Origin: Streptomyces sp. CB02414
Lineage (GTDB): Bacteria; Actinomycetota; Actinomycetes; Streptomycetales; Streptomycetaceae
NCBI RefSeq assembly: GCF_001905385.1
Contig: NZ_LIPF01000002.1
Location: 930,001 to 994,000, forward strand
Direction: 5' to 3'
Length of the DNA: 64,000 nt
Shown: positions 33,368 through 40,952 of the stretch, one piece after another
Layout of the letters: each line of letters starts with the position of its first letter
Numbering within the stretch: position 1 is the stretch's first letter
Program-made: the position numbers and the translations under genes
Notes under the pieces: model-generated
What the model saw: only the letters and a program-made list of their open reading frames with translations
Told to the model about the DNA's origin: nothing
The model's database searches: none

Positions 33368-33390
33368 TCGATATCGGCAGACGATATAGG
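33368..33390. promoter_or_regulatory. PadR-type operator candidate (permease side)
   Basis: TCGATATCGG (33368-33377) and ACGATATAGG (33381-33390) stand about 23-45 bp upstream of the permease ATG and resemble CCGATATCGG at 31696. Two half-related copies 13 bp apart suggest cooperative binding. Confidence 0.5.
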
Positions 33391-33492
33391 AGCCGGGTGA
33401 CTCGGCGGTGAACTCCCGGCGCCGGACCGGGACCGCCGCCCCCCGCTCCCCCGCCCGAGGCCGCCGCGTCCTCTCCCACCCGAACCCGTAGC

Positions 33493-33924
33493 ATGACGTG
33501 CGTGACCAGGAGCACCCCGTCGATCAGCCGCCCGGCCGGGCGGCTGCTCACGCTGCTGGTGACGGCCGTACTGGCCGGCCTGCTCGGCATGCACGGCCTG
33601 GCTCCCGGAGTGCCTACGGCGCACGCCGGCACCGGAACGTCGTCCGGTGCACACCACACGGACGCCATGGCGGCCCACGCGGACGGTGCCGCGACCCTCG
33701 CGGACCGTGTCTGCGGACACTCGGACGGCGGATCGGGACACGTCGACCACGCCGACGGCACGTGTGCGGCCGCCGGGACCGCCTCCGCCTACACGCCGCC
33801 GCCCCTGACCGGCGCCACGGCCGACGCGCCCGACGCCGCCTCCCCCGCCGTGACGGCCACGGGAACGCCCCAGGACGGGCGGGGTCCGCCCGACCTCTCC
33901 GAACTGCAGCTCCTGCGGATATAG
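33493..33924 (+). CDS. DUF6153-like secreted/His-rich protein
   Basis: A 143-residue protein with an N-terminal hydrophobic signal (LLTLLVTAVLAGLLGMHGL) and a His-containing mature part (GAHHTDAMAAH, CGHSDGGSGHVDHADGTC), which fits DUF6153. The His and Cys residues suggest metal binding. ATG 33493 is uncertain; a GTG at 33502 (VTRSTPS) is also possible, and neither has a strong ribosome site. It lies 86 bp upstream of the DUF305 gene, in a group with copper-type operators, so a role in copper handling is plausible but inferred. Confidence 0.65.
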   Translation: MTCVTRSTPSISRPAGRLLTLLVTAVLAGLLGMHGLAPGVPTAHAGTGTSSGAHHTDAMAAHADGAATLADRVCGHSDGGSGHVDHADGTCAAAGTASAYTPPPLTGATADAPDAASPAVTATGTPQDGRGPPDLSELQLLRI

Positions 33925-34010
33925 AGCGGCCCGCACGCCCTCGCATCCACCAGGCACATCCACTCGGACGCGCGCCGCGAGCAGGCGCGCGTGAAGGAGT
34001 TGCACCCAGC

Positions 34011-34658
34011 ATGAAGCACACGCGTTCCCTCGTACGCCGTACCGCCGCCGTCCTCGCCGCAGGAGCGGCGGCACTCGCCCTGGCCGCCTGCGGCGGGGCC
34101 GACGACGGCGACACCGGCGGCTCCGCAGGACACGGCGGCCACAGCGCGACGGCCTCCGCGTCCGCACCGGCCTCGCAGGGCAAGCACAACGCCGCCGACG
34201 TGGCGTTCGCGAAGGGGATGATCCCCCACCACCGCCAGGCCGTCGAGATGGCCGACCTCGCGCCCGGACGGGCGGCGTCGCCGGAGGTCGAGAAGCTGGC
34301 CACGGAGATCAAGAAGGCCCAGGACCCGGAGATCAAGACGCTGTCCGGCTGGCTCACGGCGTGGGGCGAGGAGGTGCCCGCCGAGGGCGCCGCCATGGAC
34401 CACTCCGGGCACGGCACGGGCGCCATGGACGGCATGATGACGGACCAGGAGATGAGCGGGCTCGAGGACGCCTCGGGCGAGGCGTTCGACACCGCCTTCC
34501 TGGAGCTGATGATCAAGCACCACGAAGGCGCGGTCACCATGGCGAAGGCCGAGCAGGCCGACGGCGCCTTCGCCCCGGCCAAGAAGATGGCCGACGAGAT
34601 CATCACGTCCCAGAGCGCCGAGATCGAGCGCATGAACCAGCTCCTCGGCAAGGGCTGA
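34011..34658 (+). CDS. DUF305 lipoprotein
   Basis: A 215-residue lipoprotein: signal with lipobox LALAACGG (Cys about 26), a His/Ser/Ala-rich linker, then two DUF305 half-repeats with the characteristic FAKGMIPHHRQAVEMA and FLELMIKHHEGAVTMAKAE, a ferritin-like four-helix fold in which paired His residues and Met (HGTGAMDGMM) could bind metal. DUF305 proteins often accompany copper resistance genes. AAGGAG lies 11 nt before ATG 34011. It is followed by a CsoR-like operator 50 bp downstream, so the next gene has its own control. Confidence 0.88.
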   Translation: MKHTRSLVRRTAAVLAAGAAALALAACGGADDGDTGGSAGHGGHSATASASAPASQGKHNAADVAFAKGMIPHHRQAVEMADLAPGRAASPEVEKLATEIKKAQDPEIKTLSGWLTAWGEEVPAEGAAMDHSGHGTGAMDGMMTDQEMSGLEDASGEAFDTAFLELMIKHHEGAVTMAKAEQADGAFAPAKKMADEIITSQSAEIERMNQLLGKG

Positions 34659-34708
34659 TCCACCGGCGGGCCATCCGTCGCCCTCGGATACCCGGAACCG
34701 GTACCGGA

Positions 34709-34727
34709 ATACCCCGTGGGGGTATAT
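34709..34727. promoter_or_regulatory. CsoR-like copper operator
   Basis: ATACCCCGTGGGGGTATAT matches the CsoR operator form (TAxCCC-N-GGGTA inverted repeat). It lies 65 bp upstream of the DUF4396 gene. Two more copies occur at 35673 and 35709. Confidence 0.75.
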
Positions 34728-34734
34728 GGTTCCC

Positions 34735-34765
34735 GACCGTGGGGCCCAGCCCGGGCCCCACGGTC
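34735..34765 (+). terminator. 13-bp perfect hairpin in the DUF4396 leader
   Basis: GACCGTGGGGCCC (34735-34747) pairs perfectly with 34753-34765 around AGCCC. It lies between the copper operator and the start of the DUF4396 gene, so it should be in the leader transcript. It could be an attenuator or terminator; nothing shows which. Confidence 0.45.
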
Positions 34766-34791
34766 GAGATGTCGATTGGGGTGGACACGCC

Positions 34792-35247
34792 ATGGAGCAT
34801 CAGCACGCGCACGGCGCGACCTGGGCGACGGCGGTGCGGGCGACCCTGCACTGCCTCACCGGGTGCGCCATCGGCGAGATCCTCGGCATGGTCATCGGCA
34901 CCGCCCTGCTGTGGGGCAACGTGCCGACGATGGCCCTGGCGATCGGCCTCGCCTTCGTCTTCGGCTACTCGTTCACCCTCTTCGCGGTGGTGCGGGCGGG
35001 GGTGTCCCTGAAGGCCGCGGTGAAGGTGGCGCTGGCCGCCGACACCGTGTCCATCGCGGTGATGGAGCTGGTCGACAACGGCATCATCGCGCTGACGCCG
35101 GGGGCGATGGACGCGCACCTGTCGGACGGGCTGTTCTGGTACGCGCTGCTCGGCGGCTTCGCCGTGGCGTTCCTGATCACCACGCCGGTCAACAAGTGGA
35201 TGATCGGCCGCGGCAAGGGCCACGCCGTGGTCCACGCCTACCACTGA
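34792..35247 (+). CDS. DUF4396 membrane protein
   Basis: A 151-residue integral membrane protein with four predicted helices (LTGCAIGEILGMVIGTALLW, MALAIGLAFVFGYSFTLFAVV, VALAADTVSIAVMELVDNGI, YALLGGFAVAFLITTPVNKWMI) and a His-rich start (MEHQHAHG) and end (GHAVVHAYH), typical of DUF4396. Starts at ATG 34792. Preceded by a CsoR-like operator and a leader hairpin, so it is probably induced by Cu(I). The His residues suggest metal transport or sensing; function is not established. Confidence 0.88.
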   Translation: MEHQHAHGATWATAVRATLHCLTGCAIGEILGMVIGTALLWGNVPTMALAIGLAFVFGYSFTLFAVVRAGVSLKAAVKVALAADTVSIAVMELVDNGIIALTPGAMDAHLSDGLFWYALLGGFAVAFLITTPVNKWMIGRGKGHAVVHAYH

Positions 35248-35280
35248 CGGCGCCTCCGCGGCCGTCCGTCCGAACGCGCC

Positions 35281-35316
35281 GCCGGGCGGCCCCCGGAACA
35301 TCGGGGGCCGCCCGGC
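35281..35316. terminator. 15-bp bidirectional hairpin between converging genes
   Basis: GCCGGGCGGCCCCCG (35281-35295) pairs perfectly with 35302-35316 around GAACAT. It lies between the converging DUF4396 and copZ genes and can serve both strands. Confidence 0.8.
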
Positions 35317-35331
35317 GTCGTACGGAGATCC

Positions 35332-35619
35332 TCAGACGGCGCGGCCGGTGAGCTCGTAGCCCGCCTCGTCGACGACCTTCGCCAGGAGCGCGTCGTCGGG
35401 CTCCCCCTCAGTGGTGACGGAGACCCGGCCGGCCTCGCGGTCGACCTCGACCGCCCGTACGCCGTCCAGGGCGCCGATCTCCTTGCCGAGCGTGGCCTCG
35501 CAGTGTCCGCAGGTCATGCCGGAGACGGCGTAGACGGTGGTGACACCCTCGGCGACCGCCACGGTGGTGTCGGTGGCGGCGGTGGTGGAGCAGCTGCCGT
35601 CAGGGGTGCAGCAGGACAT
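35332..35619 (-). CDS. copZ: CopZ-like copper chaperone (HMA domain)
   Basis: A 95-residue protein. An N-terminal Cys/Thr-rich tail (MSCCTPDGSCSTT) precedes a heavy-metal-associated domain of about 67 residues with the Cu(I) site GMTCGHC and a ferredoxin-like beta-alpha-beta fold ending VVDEAGYEL. It carries Cu(I) to P-type ATPases or to CsoR. The extra Cys residues before the domain could add a metal site. Upstream are two CsoR-like operators (35673, 35709). No copA or csoR gene is in the window. Confidence 0.88.
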   Translation of the reverse strand: MSCCTPDGSCSTTAATDTTVAVAEGVTTVYAVSGMTCGHCEATLGKEIGALDGVRAVEVDREAGRVSVTTEGEPDDALLAKVVDEAGYELTGRAV

Positions 35620-35672
35620 CTCTTCCTCCTGGGAGTGATCGGTGGGGACACCCGGCCGATCCGGTGGCCGAG

Positions 35673-35688
35673 TACCCTATGGGGGTAT
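35673..35688. promoter_or_regulatory. CsoR-like copper operator (copZ proximal)
   Basis: TACCCTATGGGGGTAT, 54 bp upstream of the copZ start, matches the family inverted repeat with one weaker half. Confidence 0.7.
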
Positions 35689-35708
35689 GCGGGCTCGCTC
35701 CGTCAATC

Positions 35709-35728
35709 TATACCCCAAGGGGGTATAC
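35709..35728. promoter_or_regulatory. CsoR-like copper operator (copZ distal)
   Basis: TATACCCCAAGGGGGTATAC, a near-perfect palindrome 90 bp upstream of copZ and 41 bp downstream of the histidine kinase stop. The strongest of the three copies. Confidence 0.78.
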
Positions 35729-35768
35729 GTGAAAGCCGCGTGGGCGACGACCCGGCACCCCGCCCTCC

Positions 35769-37196
35769 TCAGTCCCCGTCCCCGCCCACCACGGGCCCCC
35801 CGCCCACCGTGAACCCGATCACCGACCCGCCCCCGTCCCGCCGGAAGGCGAACGTCGCTCCCCCGTGCGCCAGCGCCACCTCCCGCACGATCGACAGGCC
35901 GAGGCCGGAACCGGCCCGGGAGCGGGCGTCGGCGGCGCGGTAGAAACGGTCGAAGACCCGGGTCAGGTCGGCCTCGGCGATGCCCGGACCGCGGTCGCGG
36001 ACCTCCACCCTGATCGGGCCCTCCAGGGCCGGCCCGGCGACCGCGACCTCGATGGGCCCGGTGCCGCCCGGGTCGAACTTCGCGGCGTTCTCCACCAGGT
36101 TCGACAGCGCCCGCGTCAGCATGGCGGGCCGCCCCTCCGTCACCGTCTCCCCACGGACGCTCACCCCGATGTCCCGCCCCGTACGGCGCCGCGCCAGGCT
36201 CGCCACGTCCCGCGCGACCCGAGCCAGGTCGACCCGCTGCGGAGGCTCCCCGGCGGACTGCCCGGCCGCCAGCTCGACCAGCTCGTTGACCAGGTCGGTC
36301 AGCTCACGGGCCTCCTGGCCGAGGTCCGCGACCAGTTCCCGGCGCGCCTCCGGCGGAAGCTCGTCGATCCGGCGCAGCAGCGAGATGTTGGTCCGCAGCG
36401 AGGTCAGCGGCGTCCGCAGCTCGTGCCCCGCGTCCTGGACCAGCCGCCGCTGGTCCTCCTCCGACTGCGCGAGGCGGACCAGCATCAGGTCGATGGCGCG
36501 GCCCAGGCGCCCCACCTCGTCCGGGCCGGTCACCGGCACCTGGACCCCCAGCCGGCGGGTGCGGGCGACGTCCTCGGCGGCGGAGGTCAGGAGCACCAGC
36601 CGCCGGGTGATGCGCCGCGCCAGCCACCAGCCGAACAGCCCGGCGGCCGTCACCACCGCCGCCATCAGCAGCAGCGTCCGGCGCTGCAACGCCCGCAGCA
36701 GCTCCTCGGTGTCGCTGAACTCCTGCGCCACCTGCACCGCGCCCCGGCCGCCGCCCAGCGACACCGTCGCGACCCGGAAGACGTCGTCGCCGACCCCGAC
36801 GTCCTCGTGCTCGACCGTCCGCCCGGCCACGGCGGCGTGCGCCGTCCGCCGGTCGGCGTCGGTCACCGGCAGCCGGGGACCGGCCGGATCGGAGATCTCA
36901 CCGTCCGGCCCGAGGACCTGCACGTCGGTGCGGGCCGGGCGCACGATCTCGTGACCCGGCGCGGAGGAGGCGAAGTCGCCGGGCGACATCCGCCGCTCGC
37001 GCACCTCGGCCCGCAGGTCCTGCACGACCTGCGCGAAGACGGTTTCCTGGTCCACCCGCACCAGCCGGGCCGCCGCGTTGTACGACAGCACCCCGACGAG
37101 GACAGTGACCACGGCCGTGACCGTCGCGAAGGACACCGCGAACGTCGTCCGCAGCGACAGCAGCCGGGGCCGGCGCCCGAGCGGGGACGGGCCCAC
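35769..37196 (-). CDS. Two-component sensor histidine kinase
   Basis: A 475-residue membrane kinase. Helix 1 is about 16-38 (FAVSFATVTAVVTVLVGVL), the extracytoplasmic sensor about 40-170, and helix 2 about 173-190. HAMP follows, then the H-box QDAGHELRTPLTSLRTN (phospho-His), N-box NLVENAAKFD, G1 DRGPGI and G2 GSGLGLSI. The order and sequence resemble MprB/CutS-type OmpR-partner kinases. GTG 37196 directly follows the regulator stop, so the two are coupled. The ligand is unknown. Confidence 0.9.
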   Translation of the reverse strand: MGPSPLGRRPRLLSLRTTFAVSFATVTAVVTVLVGVLSYNAAARLVRVDQETVFAQVVQDLRAEVRERRMSPGDFASSAPGHEIVRPARTDVQVLGPDGEISDPAGPRLPVTDADRRTAHAAVAGRTVEHEDVGVGDDVFRVATVSLGGGRGAVQVAQEFSDTEELLRALQRRTLLLMAAVVTAAGLFGWWLARRITRRLVLLTSAAEDVARTRRLGVQVPVTGPDEVGRLGRAIDLMLVRLAQSEEDQRRLVQDAGHELRTPLTSLRTNISLLRRIDELPPEARRELVADLGQEARELTDLVNELVELAAGQSAGEPPQRVDLARVARDVASLARRRTGRDIGVSVRGETVTEGRPAMLTRALSNLVENAAKFDPGGTGPIEVAVAGPALEGPIRVEVRDRGPGIAEADLTRVFDRFYRAADARSRAGSGLGLSIVREVALAHGGATFAFRRDGGGSVIGFTVGGGPVVGGDGD

Positions 37197-37970
37197 TCAG
37201 TCCTCCCGCAGCACGTAACCCACCCCGCGCACGGTCTGGATCGGCTGCGGCGCGCCCGGCTGGTCGAGCTTGCGGCGCAGGTAGCCGACGTAGACGGCGA
37301 GGTTCTTGGAGCCGGGCCCGAAGTCGTAGCCCCAGATGCGGTCGTAGATCGTGGAGTGGTCGAGGACGACGCCCGCGTTGCGCACCAGCAGCTCCAGCAG
37401 CTCGAACTCGGTGCGGGTCAGCTCCAGCTCGCGCCCGTCCCGCCAGGCGCGGCGGGCCCGCGGGTCCATGCGCAGCCCGGCCGCCTCCAGGTACCGGGCG
37501 GCGGCGTCCGGCTCCTGTGGCCCGTCCGCGGCCGGGGGAGCCGTGCCCGCGCCCTCCCCGTCCCCCCTGTCGCCCCTGTCCCCCTTCTCCTCCCGGTCCT
37601 CCCGGTCCGTACGCCGCAGCAGGGCGCGCAGCCGGGCGAAGACCTCCTCGACGTCGAAGGGCTTCACCACGTAGTCGTCGGCGCCCGCGTCCAGGCCCGC
37701 GATCCGGTCGGCGGTCTCCACCAGCGCCGTCAGCATCAGGATCGGCGTCGGGTCGCCCTCGGCACGCAGCTCCCGGCAGACCTGGAGGCCGTCGACGCCC
37801 GGCATCATCACGTCCAGCACGAGCACGTCCGGCCGGCCGCTGTGGGCCTGCGCCAGCGCCTCGGTGCCGTCGGCGACCGCGGTGACCCGGTAGCCCTCCA
37901 GGGTCAGGGCGCGCTCCAGGGCGTGCCGGATCGCGCGGTCGTCTTCGGCGAGCAGAACAGTCCGGGGCAC
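37197..37970 (-). CDS. OmpR-family response regulator
   Basis: A 257-residue regulator. Receiver domain with EDDRAIRHAL, phospho-Asp in LVLDVMMPGVDG (about residue 53), Thr in LTALVE and Lys in VKPFD. The linker (about 125-160) is long and low-complexity, with charged Arg/Asp/Glu/Gly repeats (DREDREEKGDRGDRG). The winged-helix Trans_reg_C domain has RTEFELLELLVRNAGVVL, WGYDFGPGSKNLAVYVGYLR and VRGVGYVLRED. It is paired with the kinase at 35769. The long linker is unusual. Confidence 0.9.
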   Translation of the reverse strand: MPRTVLLAEDDRAIRHALERALTLEGYRVTAVADGTEALAQAHSGRPDVLVLDVMMPGVDGLQVCRELRAEGDPTPILMLTALVETADRIAGLDAGADDYVVKPFDVEEVFARLRALLRRTDREDREEKGDRGDRGDGEGAGTAPPAADGPQEPDAAARYLEAAGLRMDPRARRAWRDGRELELTRTEFELLELLVRNAGVVLDHSTIYDRIWGYDFGPGSKNLAVYVGYLRRKLDQPGAPQPIQTVRGVGYVLRED

Positions 37971-38031
37971 CCGTCCAGTCTGCCAAGGCGACCGGGCCCG
38001 TGACCGGACGGCCGGGCTTCTTACCGAGCTC

Positions 38032-38646
38032 TCACCCAGTGGGCCGCAGCGCCGCGAGCCGTTGCTCGAAGGGCACGACCTCGAAGGCGTCGTCCGCCGG
38101 CTTCCCGTCCGGTCGCGAGGCCGACGACAGCCCGGCCATCAGCGCGGCCAGCTCGCCGGCCGCCCGCTCGATCCGCCCGTCCAGCCCCTCGGCGCCCCAG
38201 TCCTCCGAGGCGGCGTACACGCCGGTCGGGACGACGACGGCCTTGAGGTAGGCGAAGAGCGGGCGCAGGGCGTGGTCCAGGACCAGTGAGTGCCGGGCCG
38301 TGCCGCCGGTCGCGCCGATCAGGACCGGTTTCCCGGCGAGGGCGTTCTCGTCGGTGACGCTCAGCGCGTCGAAGAACGACTTGAACAGCCCGCTGTACGA
38401 CGCCGAGAACACCGGCGTGACGACGATCAGGCCGTCGGCCGCCGCGACCGCGCCGAAGGCGGCGGCGAGATCCGGGCCCGGGAAGCCGCTGGTGAAGGTG
38501 TGCGCGATCTCGACGGCGAGGTCGCGCAGCTCGACCACCTGGACCTCGGCCGGTGTCCGCTCGGCGGTGGTGGCGGCCAGGCGGTCGGCGAGCAGCCGGG
38601 TGGAGGACGGGACGCTCAGTCCCGCCGAGACGACGACGAGCTTCAT
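38032..38646 (-). CDS. NADPH-dependent FMN reductase (CE1759 family)
   Basis: A 204-residue flavodoxin-like reductase: [21 protein letters not shown] binds FMN phosphate, and [21 protein letters not shown] plus [12 protein letters not shown] are family motifs. It probably supplies reduced flavin to the partner LLM monooxygenase. Its start overlaps the monooxygenase stop by 4 nt (ATGA), so the pair is a two-component flavin monooxygenase system. Confidence 0.85.
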   Translation of the reverse strand: MKLVVVSAGLSVPSSTRLLADRLAATTAERTPAEVQVVELRDLAVEIAHTFTSGFPGPDLAAAFGAVAAADGLIVVTPVFSASYSGLFKSFFDALSVTDENALAGKPVLIGATGGTARHSLVLDHALRPLFAYLKAVVVPTGVYAASEDWGAEGLDGRIERAAGELAALMAGLSSASRPDGKPADDAFEVVPFEQRLAALRPTG

Positions 38647-39743
38647 GCCCGCACTCCTTCCTCGCGCTCCCTGCGGGCGGCGGCCAGCAGGGACGTGTGC
38701 GTCGGCGCGTCCGGCACGGCGGCCGGACGGTCCTTGGCGAACTCCTTGCGCAGCACCGGCACGACCTCCTCGCCGAGCAGGTCGAGCTGCTCCAGGACGG
38801 TCTTCAGGGGCAGCCCGGCGTGGTCCATCAGGAACAGCTGGCGCTGGTAGTCACCGGCGTAGTCGCGGAAGGCGAGCGTCTTCTCGATCACCTGCTGCGG
38901 GGAGCCCACCGTCAGCGGCGTCTGCGCGGTGAAGTCCTCCAGCGACGGCCCGTGCCCGTAGACCGGCGCGACGTCGAAGTACGGCCGGAACTCGCGCACC
39001 GCGTCCTGGCTGTTCCTCCGCATGAACACCTGTCCGCCGAGGCCGACGATCGCCTGCTCGGGGGTGCCGTGCCCGTAGTGGGCGTAGCGGTTGCGGTACA
39101 GCTCGATCATGCGCTTGGTGTGGTCGGCGGGCCAGAAGATGTTGTTGTGGAAGAAGCCGTCCCCGTAGTAGGCGGCCTGCTCGGCGATCTCGGGCGAGCG
39201 GATGGAGCCGTGCCAGACGAAGGGCGCGACGCCGTCCAGCGGGCGCGGCGTGGAGGTGAAGCCCTGGAGCGGGGTACGGAACTTCCCCTCCCAGTTCACG
39301 ACGTCCTCGCGCCACAGGCGGTGCAGCAGGGCGTAGTTCTCGACGGCGAGGTTGATGCCCTCCCGGATGTCCTTGCCGAACCACGGGTACACCGGGCCGG
39401 TGTTGCCGCGGCCCATCATGAGGTCCACCCGGCCGTCGGCCAGGTGCTGGAGCATCGCGAAGTCCTCGGCGATCTTCACCGGGTCGTTCGTGGTGATCAG
39501 GGTGGTGGAGGTGGACAGGATCAGCCGCTCGGTGCGGGCCGCGACGTAGCCGAGCATCGTGGTCGGGGACGACGGCACGAAGGGCGGGTTGTGGTGCTCG
39601 CCGGTCGCGAAGACGTCCAGGCCGACCTCCTCGGCCTTCAGCGCGATGGCGACCATGGCCTTGATGCGCTCACGCTCGGTCGGCGTCCGGCCCGTGGTCG
39701 GGTCCGGGGTGACGTCGCCGACGGTGAAGATGCCGAACTGCAT
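38643..39743 (-). CDS. LLM-class flavin-dependent oxidoreductase
   Basis: A 366-residue bacterial luciferase-like monooxygenase of the CE1758 subgroup. Seen: [43 protein letters not shown] split around the flavin site, and [18 protein letters not shown]. It uses reduced FMN from the reductase overlapping its 3' end. The substrate is unknown. ATG 39743. The upstream region contains GTTGACGGTTCAAC (39764-39777), a likely operator. Confidence 0.87.
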   Translation of the reverse strand: MQFGIFTVGDVTPDPTTGRTPTERERIKAMVAIALKAEEVGLDVFATGEHHNPPFVPSSPTTMLGYVAARTERLILSTSTTLITTNDPVKIAEDFAMLQHLADGRVDLMMGRGNTGPVYPWFGKDIREGINLAVENYALLHRLWREDVVNWEGKFRTPLQGFTSTPRPLDGVAPFVWHGSIRSPEIAEQAAYYGDGFFHNNIFWPADHTKRMIELYRNRYAHYGHGTPEQAIVGLGGQVFMRRNSQDAVREFRPYFDVAPVYGHGPSLEDFTAQTPLTVGSPQQVIEKTLAFRDYAGDYQRQLFLMDHAGLPLKTVLEQLDLLGEEVVPVLRKEFAKDRPAAVPDAPTHTSLLAAARREREEGVRA

Positions 39744-39763
39744 GGTCGCTCAACCTCCGATTT

Positions 39764-39777
39764 GTTGACGGTTCAAC
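39764..39777. promoter_or_regulatory. Inverted repeat upstream of the LLM/reductase operon
   Basis: GTTGACGGTTCAAC contains TTGA-CGGT-TCAA, an inverted repeat 21 bp upstream of ATG 39743. It may be a repressor site for the oxidoreductase pair. Confidence 0.4.
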
Positions 39778-39838
39778 TATACCCGCCCAACGGTCGGCCG
39801 CCGGCCGTTATTCCACAGGCCCGTGCCAGCCTGCCCCC

Positions 39839-40109
39839 ATGCTCGTCCTCCGCTCCGCCGCCCTCTTCGAGATCGGCGGCGCCTGGCTGGTCTGGCAGGG
39901 GGTGCGCGTACGGCTTCGTCGCCACCTTCCAGCCCGACGCCCACTTCGGCCGCATCCTCGCCGCGTACGGCGGGATCTTCGTCGCCGGCTCCATCCTGTG
40001 GGGCGTGGTCGCGGACGGCTACCGGCCCGACCGCTGGGACATCACCGGGGCCCTGGTCTGCCTCGCCGGGATGGCCGCGATCATGTGGGCGCCCCGCAAC
40101 GACGGCTGA
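39839..40109 (+). pseudogene. Broken YnfA-family membrane protein gene
   Basis: The N-terminal frame reads [23 protein letters not shown] and the C-terminal part, in another frame, [17 protein letters not shown] to WAPRNDG. In intact YnfA proteins (about 110 residues) these are joined by a further membrane helix (WLWVGAG type). Here about 17 codons between QGVR and YGFV are lost with a frame change, and a few more appear lost near residue 10. The gene cannot make a full protein. Confidence 0.75.
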
Positions 40110-40159
40110 CTACGCTGGCGGCGACCGTTCGTACAGTCCCTGACACCCAGGAGCAGCCC

Positions 40160-40939
40160 ATGGCCACCGCAGCCGCCCCGTCCGCCGCCTCCCGCATCGC
40201 CGTCGTCACCGGTGCGAGCAGCGGCATCGGCGCCGCCACGGCCCGGCAGCTCGCCGCCGCCGGCTACCGCGTCGTCCTCACCGCCCGCCGCAAGGACCGC
40301 ATCGAGGCGCTCGCCGAGGAGATCCAGGCGGCCGGCCACAAGGCCACGGCGTACCCGCTGGACGTCACCGACCGCGCGGCCGTCGACGAGTTCGCCACCG
40401 CCTTCAAGACGGTCGGCGTCCTCGTCAACAACGCGGGCGGCGCACTCGGCGCCGACCCCGTCGCCACCGGCGACCCGGACGACTGGCGCCGCATGTACGA
40501 GACGAACGTCCTCGGCACCCTCAACCTCACCCAGGCTCTCCTGCCCAAGCTGGAGGCGAGCGGCGACGGCACGATCGTCGTCGTCTCCTCCACCGCCGGC
40601 TTCGCCACCTACGAGGGCGGCGCGGGCTACGTCGCCGCCAAGCACGCCGAACACGTCCTCGCCGAGACCCTCCGCCTGGAGATCGTCGGCCGCCCGGTCC
40701 GCGTCGTCGAGATCGCGCCCGGCATGGTCAAGACCGACGAGTTCGCCCTCACCCGCTTCAGCGGCGACGAGGACAAGGCGGCCAAGGTCTACGCCGGCGT
40801 CCCGGACCCCCTGACCGCCGACGACGTCGCCGACACCATCACCTGGGCGGTCACCCGCCCCGCCCACGTCAACATCGACCTCCTGGTGGTCCGCCCTCGC
40901 GCCCAGGCGTCGAACACGAAGGTGCACCGGGAATCGTAG
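40160..40939 (+). CDS. Short-chain dehydrogenase/reductase
   Basis: A 259-residue classical SDR: cofactor motif VTGASSGIGAATARQL (TGxxxGxG), LVNNAGGALG, catalytic SSTAGF (Ser), YVAAKHAEH (YxxxK) and IAPGMVKTDEF. NADP-dependent use is suggested by the Arg-rich TARRKDR after strand 2. Substrate is unknown; relatives include YdfG-like serine dehydrogenases. ATG 40160 has AGGAGC upstream. It converges on rtcB. Confidence 0.9.
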   Translation: MATAAAPSAASRIAVVTGASSGIGAATARQLAAAGYRVVLTARRKDRIEALAEEIQAAGHKATAYPLDVTDRAAVDEFATAFKTVGVLVNNAGGALGADPVATGDPDDWRRMYETNVLGTLNLTQALLPKLEASGDGTIVVVSSTAGFATYEGGAGYVAAKHAEHVLAETLRLEIVGRPVRVVEIAPGMVKTDEFALTRFSGDEDKAAKVYAGVPDPLTADDVADTITWAVTRPAHVNIDLLVVRPRAQASNTKVHRES

Positions 40940-40952
40940 GAGGCGGCGCGCC

